NCBI GenBank assembly: GCA_024516035.1
Contig: CM044956.1
Coordinates: forward strand, 3,121,501-3,185,500
Source of the DNA: Bactericera cockerelli
Lineage: Eukaryota; Arthropoda; Insecta; Hemiptera; Triozidae
Length of the DNA: 64,000 nucleotides
Direction of reading: 5' to 3'
Shown here: in pieces, positions 48,401 through 58,300 of the stretch
Layout: the number at the start of each line of letters is the position of its first letter
Numbering within the stretch: the first letter of the stretch is position 1
Translations under genes and position numbers: made by a program
The notes under the pieces: model-generated
Database searches by the model: none
What the model was told of the DNA's origin: nothing
The model's input: only the letters and a program-made list of their open reading frames with translations

Positions 48401-50133
48401 GGGGTGAGACTTTATGCTCACCCTGTATATATATTTGACAAGGAAATTATAATTTAATTAAAAGATTGTTTTATTATTAATTTATTTAATTTGATAATTG
48501 TTTTTTGATTTTATTTCCATAATAATTGTATTTCTTATTAGTATTAACTGGTATACAATAAACAGTATAAAAACTGGTGTGGAAAAATAACCCCGATTCT
48601 ATTTGTTCCAGCTCTCAGAGCTAGCAGGTCCCGCCCCTGTTGACGGCGCCCGCCTTGTCTACATCTTCGAGTGTTGTGCTGTGAAGGGTCTCGTCAAGAA
48701 GGAAGAGCTGAACAAATATTTTCCAAGCGTTGAGATAGTTTTCGTCCGAACCAATATCAACGAATTCTTCCGCAACACCAATGACGGGGAGCGTAAGTAT
48801 GAACACTCCTTTTCTGTCTGACTAGGGAACGTTAATCTGTGCACTGGTAGTCAAGTGATTAACGCACTAGTCTGGTAATCCAGGTAGCGTAGGGATCCGT
48901 TGGTTCGAATCCTGCCCTGTGCATGAATTTTCCCTCATTAATTAGAGTTTGTGACCACATTATAATATAAGACTCTGAGGATTAGGTGGTAGAAAATGCT
49001 TTGAGCATTAACCTCGCCCGGTGGTTACCTTCCACTAAAGAGTGTTATTATTATAAACAAGGAGAAAAGCAGTGTCTCGCTAGAGGACTATAAACAAGCA
49101 TGCCAGCCTGGCTTGTTTGGTAAAGCTTTCAGTTTCTCCAAAGGTTTAATAGCTCATAAAGAAAATGCCCAAGTTCTCACCACTGTTGATTGAACATAAG
49201 ATAATGTGGTTCAGGACGAGCCAAATAAATTTGGCTGTAAACCTATTTTCAGCATTATTTTGATGATATTGTTGGGCTTTTTTTATTTAAAATATTAACC
49301 ATGTCTGATTTTATCTTTCAATCACCGTGGCCGAGAGGTATAGCGCACCAGGCTTGCACGCACGGTGACCTTGGTTTGAATCTCAATTTAGATGTCAGAA
49401 TTTTTCGGCTCTGATAGCTCAAGAGGAACAAAGAATAGCTGCTTTAATGTGAGCAGCGAGTGGTGGCGGAATTCTGGACAAATAAGACATAGGATGTAAA
49501 AAGCACAGAAAAGTCCATAATTCTGCGCTACCAACTAATATTGTGTTATAATAATGCGAGAAGCACATTAATTGTTGGTTATTGGGTTATTGCCATAGCC
49601 AATAACCCTGCCCTTCAGTTAGGACATCTGTTTCTATATATTTTTCTATTTTTTTTTTCATTTTTACTGTATATATTGTTTCCATTTTTTTCATTTTAAA
49701 ATAATTATTTGTTTTGTACAAGTACATATGTCCATTTATCTCTATATATAAACCAGAAAAAAGGACTACCTACCTACCTATGTTTGTTTGTTTGTCCGGA
49801 GTTGTTTAGCCAAAACGGTAAGAGATAGCGAAAAATGTCTCAGAACTGACCCCCCCAAAACCATTATCGCTTTGTCCAGAAAAAATATAAAAAGTTCAAA
49901 AAGGCATTGCTGTCCAGCAGTACGGCCATGTCTTAGTAAATTTGAAATTAAGTCCCGTTGCAAAGCACGGGCAAACGGCTAGTATCTAATAAAATGTTGA
50001 ATAATAATAATTTATTGATCATGTTTCAGGAACGGAAGTAGGGACCGATCTTCACGGGTATTCCTCCGTTTTCAATATTTATGATTTCTCAGGAGTTCAG
50101 AAAACTTGGTCGCGACTAGACGGGGATGATTAG
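42435..50133 (+). CDS. FBXO22-like F-box protein with FIST-type domain (5' exon missing)
   Basis: Eight exons read: 42435-42538, 43042-43238, 44097-44213, 45044-45138, 46099-46205, 46867-47149, 48612-48792 and 50030-50133 (TAG), phase-consistent, 395 codons plus an unseen start. The first two form an F-box (NILKSILTYFSNDELRELKL, VSKEWKRTV). Downstream is a FIST-like region: GPVKGIMVFVKNNTDIP, AFTCAGVSGNARVLLPE, DTTLLVFRGQGLRV, then LNKYFPSVEIVFVRTN and VGTDLHGYSSVFNIYDFSG, in the order of FBXO22. Family knowledge: FBXO22 is a substrate receptor of SCF (SKP1-CUL1) ubiquitin ligases. Identity beyond the F-box rests on layout and weak similarity. An insertion of five heptads (consensus EVDAGKY) interrupts the FIST-like part at about 46927-47028. 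A 5' exon may lie beyond the LINE. Confidence 0.6.
42616..42765 (+). mobile_element. SINE family A
   Basis: AGTAGCTTGATCAATAAGGT, GTTGTTCAAGTCC, body GTAAAGTGAGTTTCAGTGG and GTGATATCACGAAAATGATG. It is flanked by similar ACTATTCCTGTTGTG sequences at 42597 and 42758, a probable TSD of about 15 bp. Confidence 0.8.
43355..43550 (+). mobile_element. SINE family E
   Basis: AGTCACTGTGGCCGAGTGGG, CTGGGTTTGATGCCCAGC, then the body GGGTCCACTCATATCTCGTG. Confidence 0.8.
43555..43835 (+). mobile_element. SINE family F
   Basis: CAGCCTCTGTGGCGTAATGG head, CGAATCGATCCCCGGTAGGG, then the body AGGCTGGCATTTCCGGCCCT and the CCCCCGTCGTGA tail block shared with 3253, 47262 and 58548. Confidence 0.8.
44255..44455 (+). 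repeat. Family X repeat (CTGGCTGGGGGACTATAAAC)
   Basis: Contains GGGGGACTATAAACAGGGAG twice, then CCAGCATTGGCTTGGTTCT, CTCCACTGTCTGGCTACCAT and CGTTCACGATGA. Other copies are at 46625-46790 and 62345-62515, with diverged relatives at 49062 and 54300. No tRNA-like boxes. Origin unknown. Confidence 0.7.
44640..44880 (+). mobile_element. SINE family B, decayed
   Basis: It retains TTGCCATGCGGATTGCAGAAGG-like head remnants, GTTTACCCAGCACCTAAATG and CCCATCAGAGGTGAGGCATA. Confidence 0.6.
45247..45531. mobile_element. MITE with CGTATTTTTCTTTCTAAC ends, copy 1
   Basis: Ends AGTCGTATTTTTCTTTCTAA and TTAGAAAGAAAAATACGGCA are inverted. The interior has TTGGTTAACTTTGG-type repeats. A diverged relative lies at 63378-63610. 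Confidence 0.65.
46365..46600 (+). mobile_element. SINE family E body, headless
   Basis: GGGTTCACTCATACCTCGTG, GTGAGCAGTGACCAGTGGCG and ATTCTGCGCTACCCACTAAA match the bodies at 49400 and 54040. The tRNA-like head is not recognisable. Confidence 0.6.
46625..46790 (+). repeat. Family X repeat
   Basis: CTGGCTGGGGGACTATAAAC, CAGCATTGGCTTGGTTCTGG, CTCCACTGTCTGGCTACCAT and CGTTCACGATGA, close to 62345-62515. Confidence 0.75.
46927..47028 (+). repeat. Coding 21-bp minisatellite (heptad repeat)
   Basis: Five in-frame units of EVHAGKY/EVDAGKH/EAHAGKY type, one of them lacking its Lys codon, inside exon 46867-47149 of the FBXO22-like gene. The nucleotide units (GAGGTGGATGCTGGCAAGTA) are nearly identical, so the expansion is recent. 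Confidence 0.9.
47262..47395 (+). repeat. Headless SINE 3' body (family F type)
   Basis: GATGCTGGCATTCCAGCCCA, TGAGTGAGGTTAATGTGGGT and CACCCCCGTCGTGATATGAC, close to 58560-58690. Confidence 0.6.
47540..48425. mobile_element. Foldback transposon with TA flanks, about 886 bp
   Basis: Begins CAGGGTGAGCATAAAGTCTC and ends with its complement, between TA dinucleotides. The two halves are inverted copies of each other (about 47540-47920 against 48045-48425), including AGCTACAACTTAACGTTCTT / AAGAACGGTAAGTTGTAGCT, around a 100-150 bp centre. No transposase. It lies in an intron of the FBXO22-like gene. Confidence 0.85.
48837..49050 (+). mobile_element. SINE family D (tRNA-derived)
   Basis: GTGCACTGGTAGTCAAGTGA, GGTTCGAATCCTGCCCTGTG, body GTTTGTGACCACATTATAAT, GGTAGAAAATGCTTTGAGCA and CTTCCACTAAAGAGTGTTAT, with a TTATTAT tail. 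Confidence 0.85.
49062..49250 (+). repeat. Family X-related repeat, decayed
   Basis: GTGTCTCGCTAGAGGACTAT then AAACAAGCATGCCAGCCTGG and a TGTGGTTCAGGACGAGCCAA end, also seen near 54695. Confidence 0.5.
49320..49560 (+). mobile_element. SINE family E
   Basis: ATCACCGTGGCCGAGAGGTA, GACCTTGGTTTGAATCTCAA, body GCAGCGAGTGGTGGCGGAAT and ATTCTGCGCTACCAACTAAT. Confidence 0.75.
49739..49982 (+). mobile_element. Non-autonomous Helitron
   Basis: Starts TCTCTATATATAAACC after an A and ends CGGCTAG before a T. A terminal hairpin CCCGTTGCAAAGCACGGG lies 11 bases before the end. These are standard Helitron hallmarks (5' TC, 3' hairpin and CTRR, insertion between A and T). It sits about 50 bp before the last exon of the FBXO22-like gene. 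Confidence 0.8.
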
Positions 50134-50210
50134 ATTTTGTACCTAGTAAGTATTAAATGGTGTACCTAGTAAGTAATAAAAATGGTGTACTTAGTAAGTG
50201 TTAGATTTAG
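50134..50210 (+). repeat. Triple repeat in the FBXO22-like 3' UTR
   Basis: GTACCTAGTAAGT or GTACTTAGTAAGT occurs three times at roughly 25-28 bp spacing directly after the stop codon. Confidence 0.7.
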
Positions 50211-50802
50211 TCATAACTTAGGTACAAGTGACCTCACCAGTTGGTTACCTTCCACGGTTCAATTAGTATTGTTGCCGTCTTTATTTTATGGACCTGATGG
50301 ACTGAACTACTGGGACATAAGAATAAGATTACCCAGAATCTGCGTAGAAGAAGAAAAAAAAACAAGTTTCACATATTTTGAATTACATAAGTATAGGTAC
50401 ATGAGTATTTTATTTTTTATTAAATTAAGAATACCTTTAAAAATTATATGAGAATATTTTTCAGCTAAAAATTAATCAAAATACACAATAGAGTCTGTCA
50501 ACAGAAATAAAAGCTAGTTAAGCTATAGAATAATAAAAAAACTAACTTAAGTTATAATCTAAATAAAACCTATAGTAAATTTTCAGTATATTTTGTTCGA
50601 CTAGCCATTAAGACTAGGCAATAGCCATAAAGATCAAGGTAACCTACAAAGAATGTTGTAAAAATACCTTAATCCCCATAAATGATCAACAAAACAAAAT
50701 ACACTGGGAATTTAAGAATTTTACCATGTTGGATGTTAATATTTTTTATACAAATTTGTGAAAAGCTCTAGCTCTAATGTTTTTTATTTATTTATATTTA
50801 CT

Positions 50803-50930
50803 GTTCACTGGTAGTCAAGTGGTTAACGCGCTAGTCTGGTAATCCAGGTAGCGTAGGGATCCGTTGGTTCGAATCCCACCCAGTGCAGTCATTTTTCCTC
50901 GTTCATTTACTAATGAAGAGTTACATAATG
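50803..50930 (+). mobile_element. SINE family D, 3'-truncated
   Basis: TCACTGGTAGTCAAGTGGTT, GGTTCGAATCCCACCCAGTG, then TTTTTCCTCGTTCATTT. The long body is absent. Confidence 0.75.
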
Positions 50931-50944
50931 ATAACTTGTCATGT

Positions 50945-51025
50945 TCCGGCTGGGTTTCGAACTAACGAACTCTGAGATCTTTGGATTCGCAGAGTGCCGC
51001 CTTTACCACTGAGCTACCGGTACAT
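50945..51025 (-). mobile_element. SINE family C head
   Basis: Minus strand ACCGGTAGCTCAGTGGTAAA and GTTCGAAACCCAGCCGGAAC, comparable to 22975-23052. Confidence 0.65.
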
Positions 51026-51469
51026 ACTCGCAATTGCAATATAAGTTATGTTTCAGATAATGTCTAGTCTAATCTAAGGCATTCACTTCGTCCCGGATTG
51101 TAGACCAATTGATATTATGTACATTGTACATAGTTTTTTCATTATGTATTATATTTTTCCTTTGTATTATATTATGTACATTGTACATAGATTTTTCATT
51201 ATGTATTACGAGTATATGTATTGTATTTTCCTTTTTATGCTTTTTGTGATATTGCCTTGATTTTTTAAAAATAAAAATTAAAATTTTATGATACAGTGGA
51301 ACCTGGCTATAAGAGAATCATTTCCAGGCCAAACTCTGTATAAGGGCAAATACGCGCGCAATTCTTACTAAGGTTCTGATAATTAAACAAAAAAATCCTG
51401 CGCTTGTAGGTATCATCAGATAGAAAACACCAGTAGTCCATTATATTTATAAAGAAACCAGTTTTCCAT

Positions 51470-51640
51470 TCCACAAACACTTTCCACTCTCCAAATCCCC
51501 GAATCTCCGTTTCAACTGTCACACAACGCACTCTGATTGGTTCAAATTGAATTGAATTAAATTAACCAATCAGAGTGCGTTGTGTGACAGTTGAAACGGA
51601 GATTTGGAGAGTAGAAAGTGTTTCTGGAACGGGCTACTGG
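51470..51640. repeat. Foldback element, copy 2
   Basis: CCGTTTCAACTGTCACACAA at 51505 and its complement at 51574 flank an AATTGAATTGAATTAAATT loop, with CAATCAGAGTGCGTTGTGTG in the right arm. The outer arms also pair (ACTTTCCACTCTCCAAATC). It is the same family as 356-525. A pogo-like MITE end precedes it at 51293. Confidence 0.8.
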
Positions 51641-52103
51641 TCCTCTCATTGTTTTTTTTTTTAAACAAACTTATGTGATGGTTGAAAGGGAGATTTGGGG
51701 ATTGTAAGAGTGAGAGTGGTTTCTGGAACGGGGGCCAGAAACGGTTTTCTGGTGAGGAATGTAATCAATCGATAAGCCGTCATGTTATCATGTAAAGTTG
51801 ATGGGTAGAAATTTAAACCTCTGTGGAGTTAATTCAGTATCAGTATAAATAGAAAAGTGAGAAGTTGTACTAAATGTACTGGAGTACTAATGCTTAAATC
51901 CGGACTTCTGGTCTCGGTTTGGTATCTGTAGCAAATAATGGCAACTTTACTGTTGCTAGATAAGGTTCATTTAGCTTTATTTGGGGAGCGGCTCCTGTTT
52001 CTGACATATCCGGTTTTATCCATTAATTTCCATAGATTCAAAAAACAATATAAATAGATAAAGAACTCCCAATACTCTCTGGGCATCTTATGTGAAGCAC
52101 TTC

Positions 52104-52163
52104 CTCAATAGAAAATGGCGGACACCATATGCTGTTGGTGCCCGCCATTTTCTATTGAGGCGG
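52104..52163. repeat. Perfect short hairpin
   Basis: CCTCAATAGAAAATGGCGG at 52104 and its complement ending at 52163, with an ACCATATGCTGTTGGT-type loop. Confidence 0.85.
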
Positions 52164-52298
52164 TGTACCTATGCTATTTCCTGGGTGCTTCAGTTCTCGA
52201 CCAGAGTTCGTTACTTTATTTCGACCTTGGATTAAAAATAAAAAAAAATTGATCACCAATGTAAACAATGCTTTTCCGCGGGAACAGCATTTGAACAG

Positions 52299-52362
52299 TC
52301 ATTTCCCTCAGACCTCGCGAGATCTACGCCGTCATTTCCCTCAGACCTCGCGAGATCTACGC
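52299..52362. repeat. 32-bp direct tandem duplication over a stop codon
   Basis: GTCATTTCCCTCAGACCTCG followed by CGAGATCTACGCC occurs twice in a row. The second copy contains the stop codon of the PNPO-like gene (52357-52359, minus strand). Confidence 0.9.
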
Positions 52363-55300
52363 CGCAATGCGAGCTACTTCCCACTCCTTGGCGTTCTCGT
52401 TCTCACGCACATACTTGAGTCTGTCCGCGATCTTAAGTCCGTGAGATTCGTAGAAGTCCATGAAGGTTGGTAGCAATTTGTAAGCAATCCTGAGGACAAG
52501 AACACAATAGTGAGGTTGCGCAAGATACGTACGTAAAGTTTAACGGGATGCTAGTTCAATTTTAATCAAGGACGCTGGTTTCTCACCTTCAGCACAATAT
52601 TTTCTATCTTTTGAAGGTGGGTATACCCTCATTATTTGTTGAAGATGTTTATTTGTGAAATGTAAATACATGGAAACTTTTTTTAAAAAAAATAGGGATT
52701 GTGCGCATGTGCGGAAACGAGTTTTCGTCAGATACGGTCAAAAAGTTCAATTGAATTCAATTAACGTAACGTATCAAAAATCTACTCAAACTGTCTAATA
52801 AAAATGATTCATTTATTCAACTTCGGGTCGATGTTACGTTAAATTTATTTGGGTCTAGGGGACAGAGAAAGAGACACCTTGCTATAAAAAAAATGCTTAG
52901 GGCTCGAACCACGGAACTTGAATATATATGTGTAAGTGACGTTGCTAGCCGTTATCGGTTGCCCTGGCAACGTCTAAACAATACTTACAACATTAGTGTA
53001 ACCATGACAACAGGCAGATTGTCATGGTTACGCTTGTGCGCGTCCCAATCCACCGGTTGCCAATGCAACATAAGATACTTAATTGAAAAAGGATAAATAC
53101 TTGTCTTCACTCGACAGAAATTTGAAAAAATTGAAAAGTCGCGCGTTACTACTTGGAGGTCCTAAGAATGGTATACCTACTTAGGACCTCCAAGTAGTAA
53201 CGCGAGACTTTTCAAATTTAGTTTTTCAGTTGTCTTGAAAATGCCTACAGGAGTAGGTGAAACATATCGACTCTGTGAACTTTTATACTTGTTTCCATAA
53301 TTATAACTGTTCATATTTCAAATTTCTGTCGAGTGAAGACAAGTGTTTATCTTTTTCTCAATTATGACGTTACTTGACAAAGTATCCCTCCTGCAAAAAT
53401 ATAAGATACTTACACATGGTCAGGCCGCGCGAGGTCGTGCTTGCCTCGCTCGAACTCGGCGAGCAGGTTGTCATGGTTACGCTTGTGCGCGTCCCAGTCC
53501 ACCGGTTGCCCCTGGTGACACACGTACGCCCGGATCTTGCAGAAGAGAGGCTCGCTGTCGTAGATGTCGATCCAGTTGGGCGTGTCCAGTTGTACCACCT
53601 TGCCGGCGATGCGGATCTGTCGGGCCAGGTACAGGCCGTCCACGTCGTTGATCCAGAGGAATGTGAACGCGGCGTTCGGGTTCTCGGCCTGAAAAATAAT
53701 TAATAATAATAATCAAGACCCGTTGACTTTGTAATTAATAATAACAAAAAGAAAATGACCTCAGTAGCTTGATCGATAAGGCGGCGGACTTGTAACCTGG
53801 TTCAAGTCAAGTCCAGGTTTCAGCGTAAATTTGGTAAAGCGAGTTTGAGTGGTTGTGACATCACGAAAGTGATCAACACAAATATGATAACTTTAAAAAA
53901 AAAAAAAACTTTTAAGTATTATTTTTTGTAGTAGTCACTGTGGCAGAGTGAGTTAGTTCGCTAGGCATTGCACGCATGGTGACCTGGGTTCGCTCCCCAG
54001 CGGAGCAGGAATTTTTCTTCTCTGAACTTGGATGTTCGGGGTCCACTCATACCTCGTGAGGAAAAATTAGTAGCTGCTTTGATGTGAAGCAGCGCCCGGT
54101 GGAAGAATCATAGGCAAAAAAAATACAAGATGTTGTAAATCAAAGTGGTAAAGTCGTATGATTCTGCGTTACCAACTAAAATTGTGACATAATAACAAAA
54201 GAAAAACATTATTATTATTATTATTTGTAATGTTATTTTACAATTGAATTTATAGATTGAAAAGGAACTAATAAAAAAAAAATTTTAAACATTAATTTAT
54301 ATGGCTGGTGGACGTTAAAAAAACAGGGAGAGCACCAGTGTATCGCTAGAGGAGTATGAACAGAGAACTGCGGAACTGCAGCACCTCCAGACGAAAAAGA
54401 AAAGGAGAGAATTGCTGGCTCATACACAATGAAAATGATCACACATTTCTAGAATAATTAATGCATAATCATTATGATTGGCATGGTAAACAAACTCAAA
54501 CTCTCTAGATACTGAAAGAGACGCTTTATAAATCCTAATTTAGTCCGGTTTATGTGGCAGCACCCCTAAATCATTTTCCCACCGGCCGCGCCTGCAGAGA
54601 ACTGACTAGCCAACTCTTACAAGCCAGATTGCAGTTTCCCAAGGGTTTAATGACTTACAAAGAAAAAGTCCTCACGATGTTTAATCGCACATAGAAATAT
54701 GTGGTTCAGTACGAGCCAACTTTGAAATAAAGTTGGCTCGAGACCATGAAACTAGAAATAAACTGGTATGACACCAGACAACTTTCCTGATCCCTCCAAA
54801 GGAAGACAAATTCTTTATAACAGATTTTTTTTTTTTTTTAATAACATACCTAATAAATTCGAATAATAATAAACTTATTTTTTCGCTTGATATCTAATTT
54901 CTATATAATCGTTTTTTTAATTCTTTTTTTTTCTGACGGGATCATTCATAATTATATGTCAAGACCATTTGTCAAATAAAATTTAAAAAAAAAACGAAAA
55001 ATAAATATCCAATTCGTTTTCAGCACATCAAAATCACTGGATTTTTTCGCTTGATATCTAATTTCTATAAAATCGTTTTTTTAATTTTTTTTTTCTGACG
55101 GGATCATTCATAATTATATGTCAAGACCATTTGTCAAATAAAATTTAAAAAAAAAACGAAAAATAAATATCCAATTCGTTTTCAGCACATCAAAATTATT
55201 GGATTCGATATGACACAATTTTAGCAGAACCTTCATGTAGGATGAAAAAAAAAGTTATTGTAAGCGGAACCTGGCAAAATACCGGTTAATTGGGCACAAA

Positions 55301-58300
55301 GTTTTGTGGGTTAGTCGGTTAGTGAGTACACATATTTGATTTTTTTTTTTTTTTTCATATAATGGATTTTTTTGATTATTTTATATTTATTTTGAAGATA
55401 AAAGGTAAATAGATAATCTGTATTTATCAACTCGTATTTTTTTCAATATATTCACGAACTTGTGTGTCTATTTTATAAAACGCGGGAGTTACAACATTAA
55501 ACTTAAAGATAATACAAATAAAAAAGTAATTATAAAAAATAAGAGACACCGACCTCCAGGTTATAAGTCCGCCGCTATATCCATCAAGCTACTGAGGTCG
55601 GTAAAAAAAACTTATTATATGATAAATTAGAAGCCAAATACTGAAGGGTAATTCGCCTGATTCTAATCATTGCAATATTTCATCAGAGTTATTGCAAAAT
55701 TTATCCACACCTCCAACACCACCGGCCAGGTTCCACAACTTTTCACATCTATGTACTGTAGCATACCTACTCAATGATATTTGAGCTACATTTTCTTAAT
55801 TTAAAGACGACTGGATTTCTCGTTCTTCTTGTCATCTACATATTAGTCTGTCCCTTGTGCTCACACTCTGCCACGGTGACTACTAATTAATTTGTAAAGC
55901 TTTGCCCTTTAAAAGATTTATTATTATTCGTATTTGATTCCTGGACTTACCAAATCTTGCGACTTGCTACTCCGAGCGTCCGTCATGATGACAAAGCCAT
56001 CCTCATCCAGCCTTCTCAGAATCAGACTCCGGGAATTCACTCGGCCATCCCTGAAAGCAAAATGTTTAATGATGAGTTGTATTTACGTATTTATTACTGT
56101 CAGGGGGAGTTTTATTATTTTACCTGGTTGAAGGGTTTTCAGTGAAACCCTTACAAAGAACACTACGATAATTGGATCTATTGTGATGAATTGATGATCA
56201 GTTCATTTTATTTCCTTTCCTGTGGACGCATTCATGACATTGGCCACAAGGCTGGCGTGAAGCTGGCTACAACTTAATAATAATACTCTTTAGTGAAAGG
56301 TAACCACTAGGCGAGGTTAATGCTTAAAGCATTTTCTACCCCATAACCCTCAGAGTCTTATTATTATGTGGTCACAAACTCAAATTAATGAGGAAAAATT
56401 CGTGCACTGGGTGGGATTCGAACCGACGGATCCCTACGCTACCTGAATTACCAGACTAGCGCGTTAACCACTTGACTACCAATACAACTTACTTGGATGC
56501 GGTGGACACGTTCATGACATTGGACACGAGGCTGCGTGAAGCTGGCTACAACTTACTTGGATGCGGTGGACACGTTCATGACATTGGACACAAGGCTGCG
56601 TGAAGCTGGCTACAACTTACTTGGACGCGGTGGACACGTTCATGACATTGGACACGAGGCTGCGTGAAGCTGGCTACTACTTACTTGGATGCGGTGGACA
56701 CATTCATGACATTGGACACAAGGCTGCGTGAAGCTGGCTACAACTTACTTGGATGAGGTGGACACGTTCATGACATTGGACACAAGGCTGCGTGAAGCTG
56801 GCTACAACTTACTTGGATGCGGTGGACACGTTCATGACATTGGACACGAGGTTGCTGTCTGCGTGCAGCTGGCTGTGGTGGGTGAACCAGGTTTTGAACA
56901 GGTGCATGGGGTCGGCTGGCACGGGGTCGATTTTCTGGAGTCCGGTGATATCGGCCAGGTTCTGAACGGGATTTGTCTGAAAATGAGAAAGAAACACATC
57001 TCTTTAAGGGCGGAATTAATAGACAACATCAATAACTTAAGTCGTTGGTAAGTGTCGGTTTTTCCTATCTTACACAGTACGCAATCCGTGACTTAGCGCC
57101 ACAGAGGTATTACAAAAACGTCTATTAATTCCGCCCTAAATCTCCCATCATTTCTGTTATCCTTACACCCTAGAAAACCAACCATATATTTTCCAGTAAT
57201 CAAGAGACCAGCAACAGTGCACTGGTAGTCAAGTGGTTAACCCGCTAGTCCGGTAATTCAGGGTTTTACGCTCCTTTGGCTAAAAATCGTACCAGCTAGC
57301 CACATAAACCTCGCTCAGCCAGAGTAGGCACGAAAATGCTAGCTAGACCTCACGTGTTCGAAGGTAACAGAAATTTCTGTTCGAAAAGTCTGTCACCAAC
57401 TGGAAATCGAACTCAAGATCTCTGGACTACGGGCAGTAGTCACAACCGTTACGCCACAGAGGCTGGCTCGGCCGAGGTGTTTGATGTGTCAAGTGGTTCA
57501 GGCGATAGTCTGGTAATCCAGATAGTGTAGGGGTCCGTTGGTTCGAATCCCACCCAGTGCATGAATTTTTCCTATTGATTTGAGTTTGTGACCACATAAT
57601 AATACGACTCTGAGGGTTGGTAGAAAATGCTTTGAGTATTAACCTCGCCTGGTGGTTACCTTCCACTAAAGAGTGTTATTAATGTTATTATTATTATAAC
57701 AGTTATTGCCCTCACAGATGTCACCCGTACACTCCATATCTGTGTTGGTGTAGCTGCTTGAGTAAAAGGCAAGGAATATTGTCACTGGAAAATTGTAATA
57801 ACCAGGTCGGTGGCACTTTTTTTCTTCTTTTTGGGAGGGGGGGGGGTTTATCGTACGCCACTTTAAACTGCATGGTCATATCACGACGAGGGTTTTACTC
57901 GCCATTCGCTGGAAACTCAGAAACTAGCTACAGTGGAATCTGGTTACGAGAGAACGATTTCCAGGTCCAATTTACCTCTGTATCAGGGAAAATAACCTTT
58001 TCACAAGAGAAACCTGGATATAAGAAAAAAAAAATCCAATCCGTTTTTCTAATGTCCAGGTTTGACTGTACTTAAGTCAATCCCACCCAGCCTGAGTTGA
58101 GCCGGGAATAGTCAGCATCACGAGGCTTCGAATTTGAATAGTCAAAACCACGAAAAACGAACGCGAGAGACATTAAAAAAGTTGGCGAATCTGAAAAAAG
58201 AGGATACGTATTTGATGTGACGTGTGACGTCATATTTACCTAGTTGGATTTTTCGGTCTACACGTTCGTATGGGGCTTTTGTTTCTAGCAAGGATTTCAT

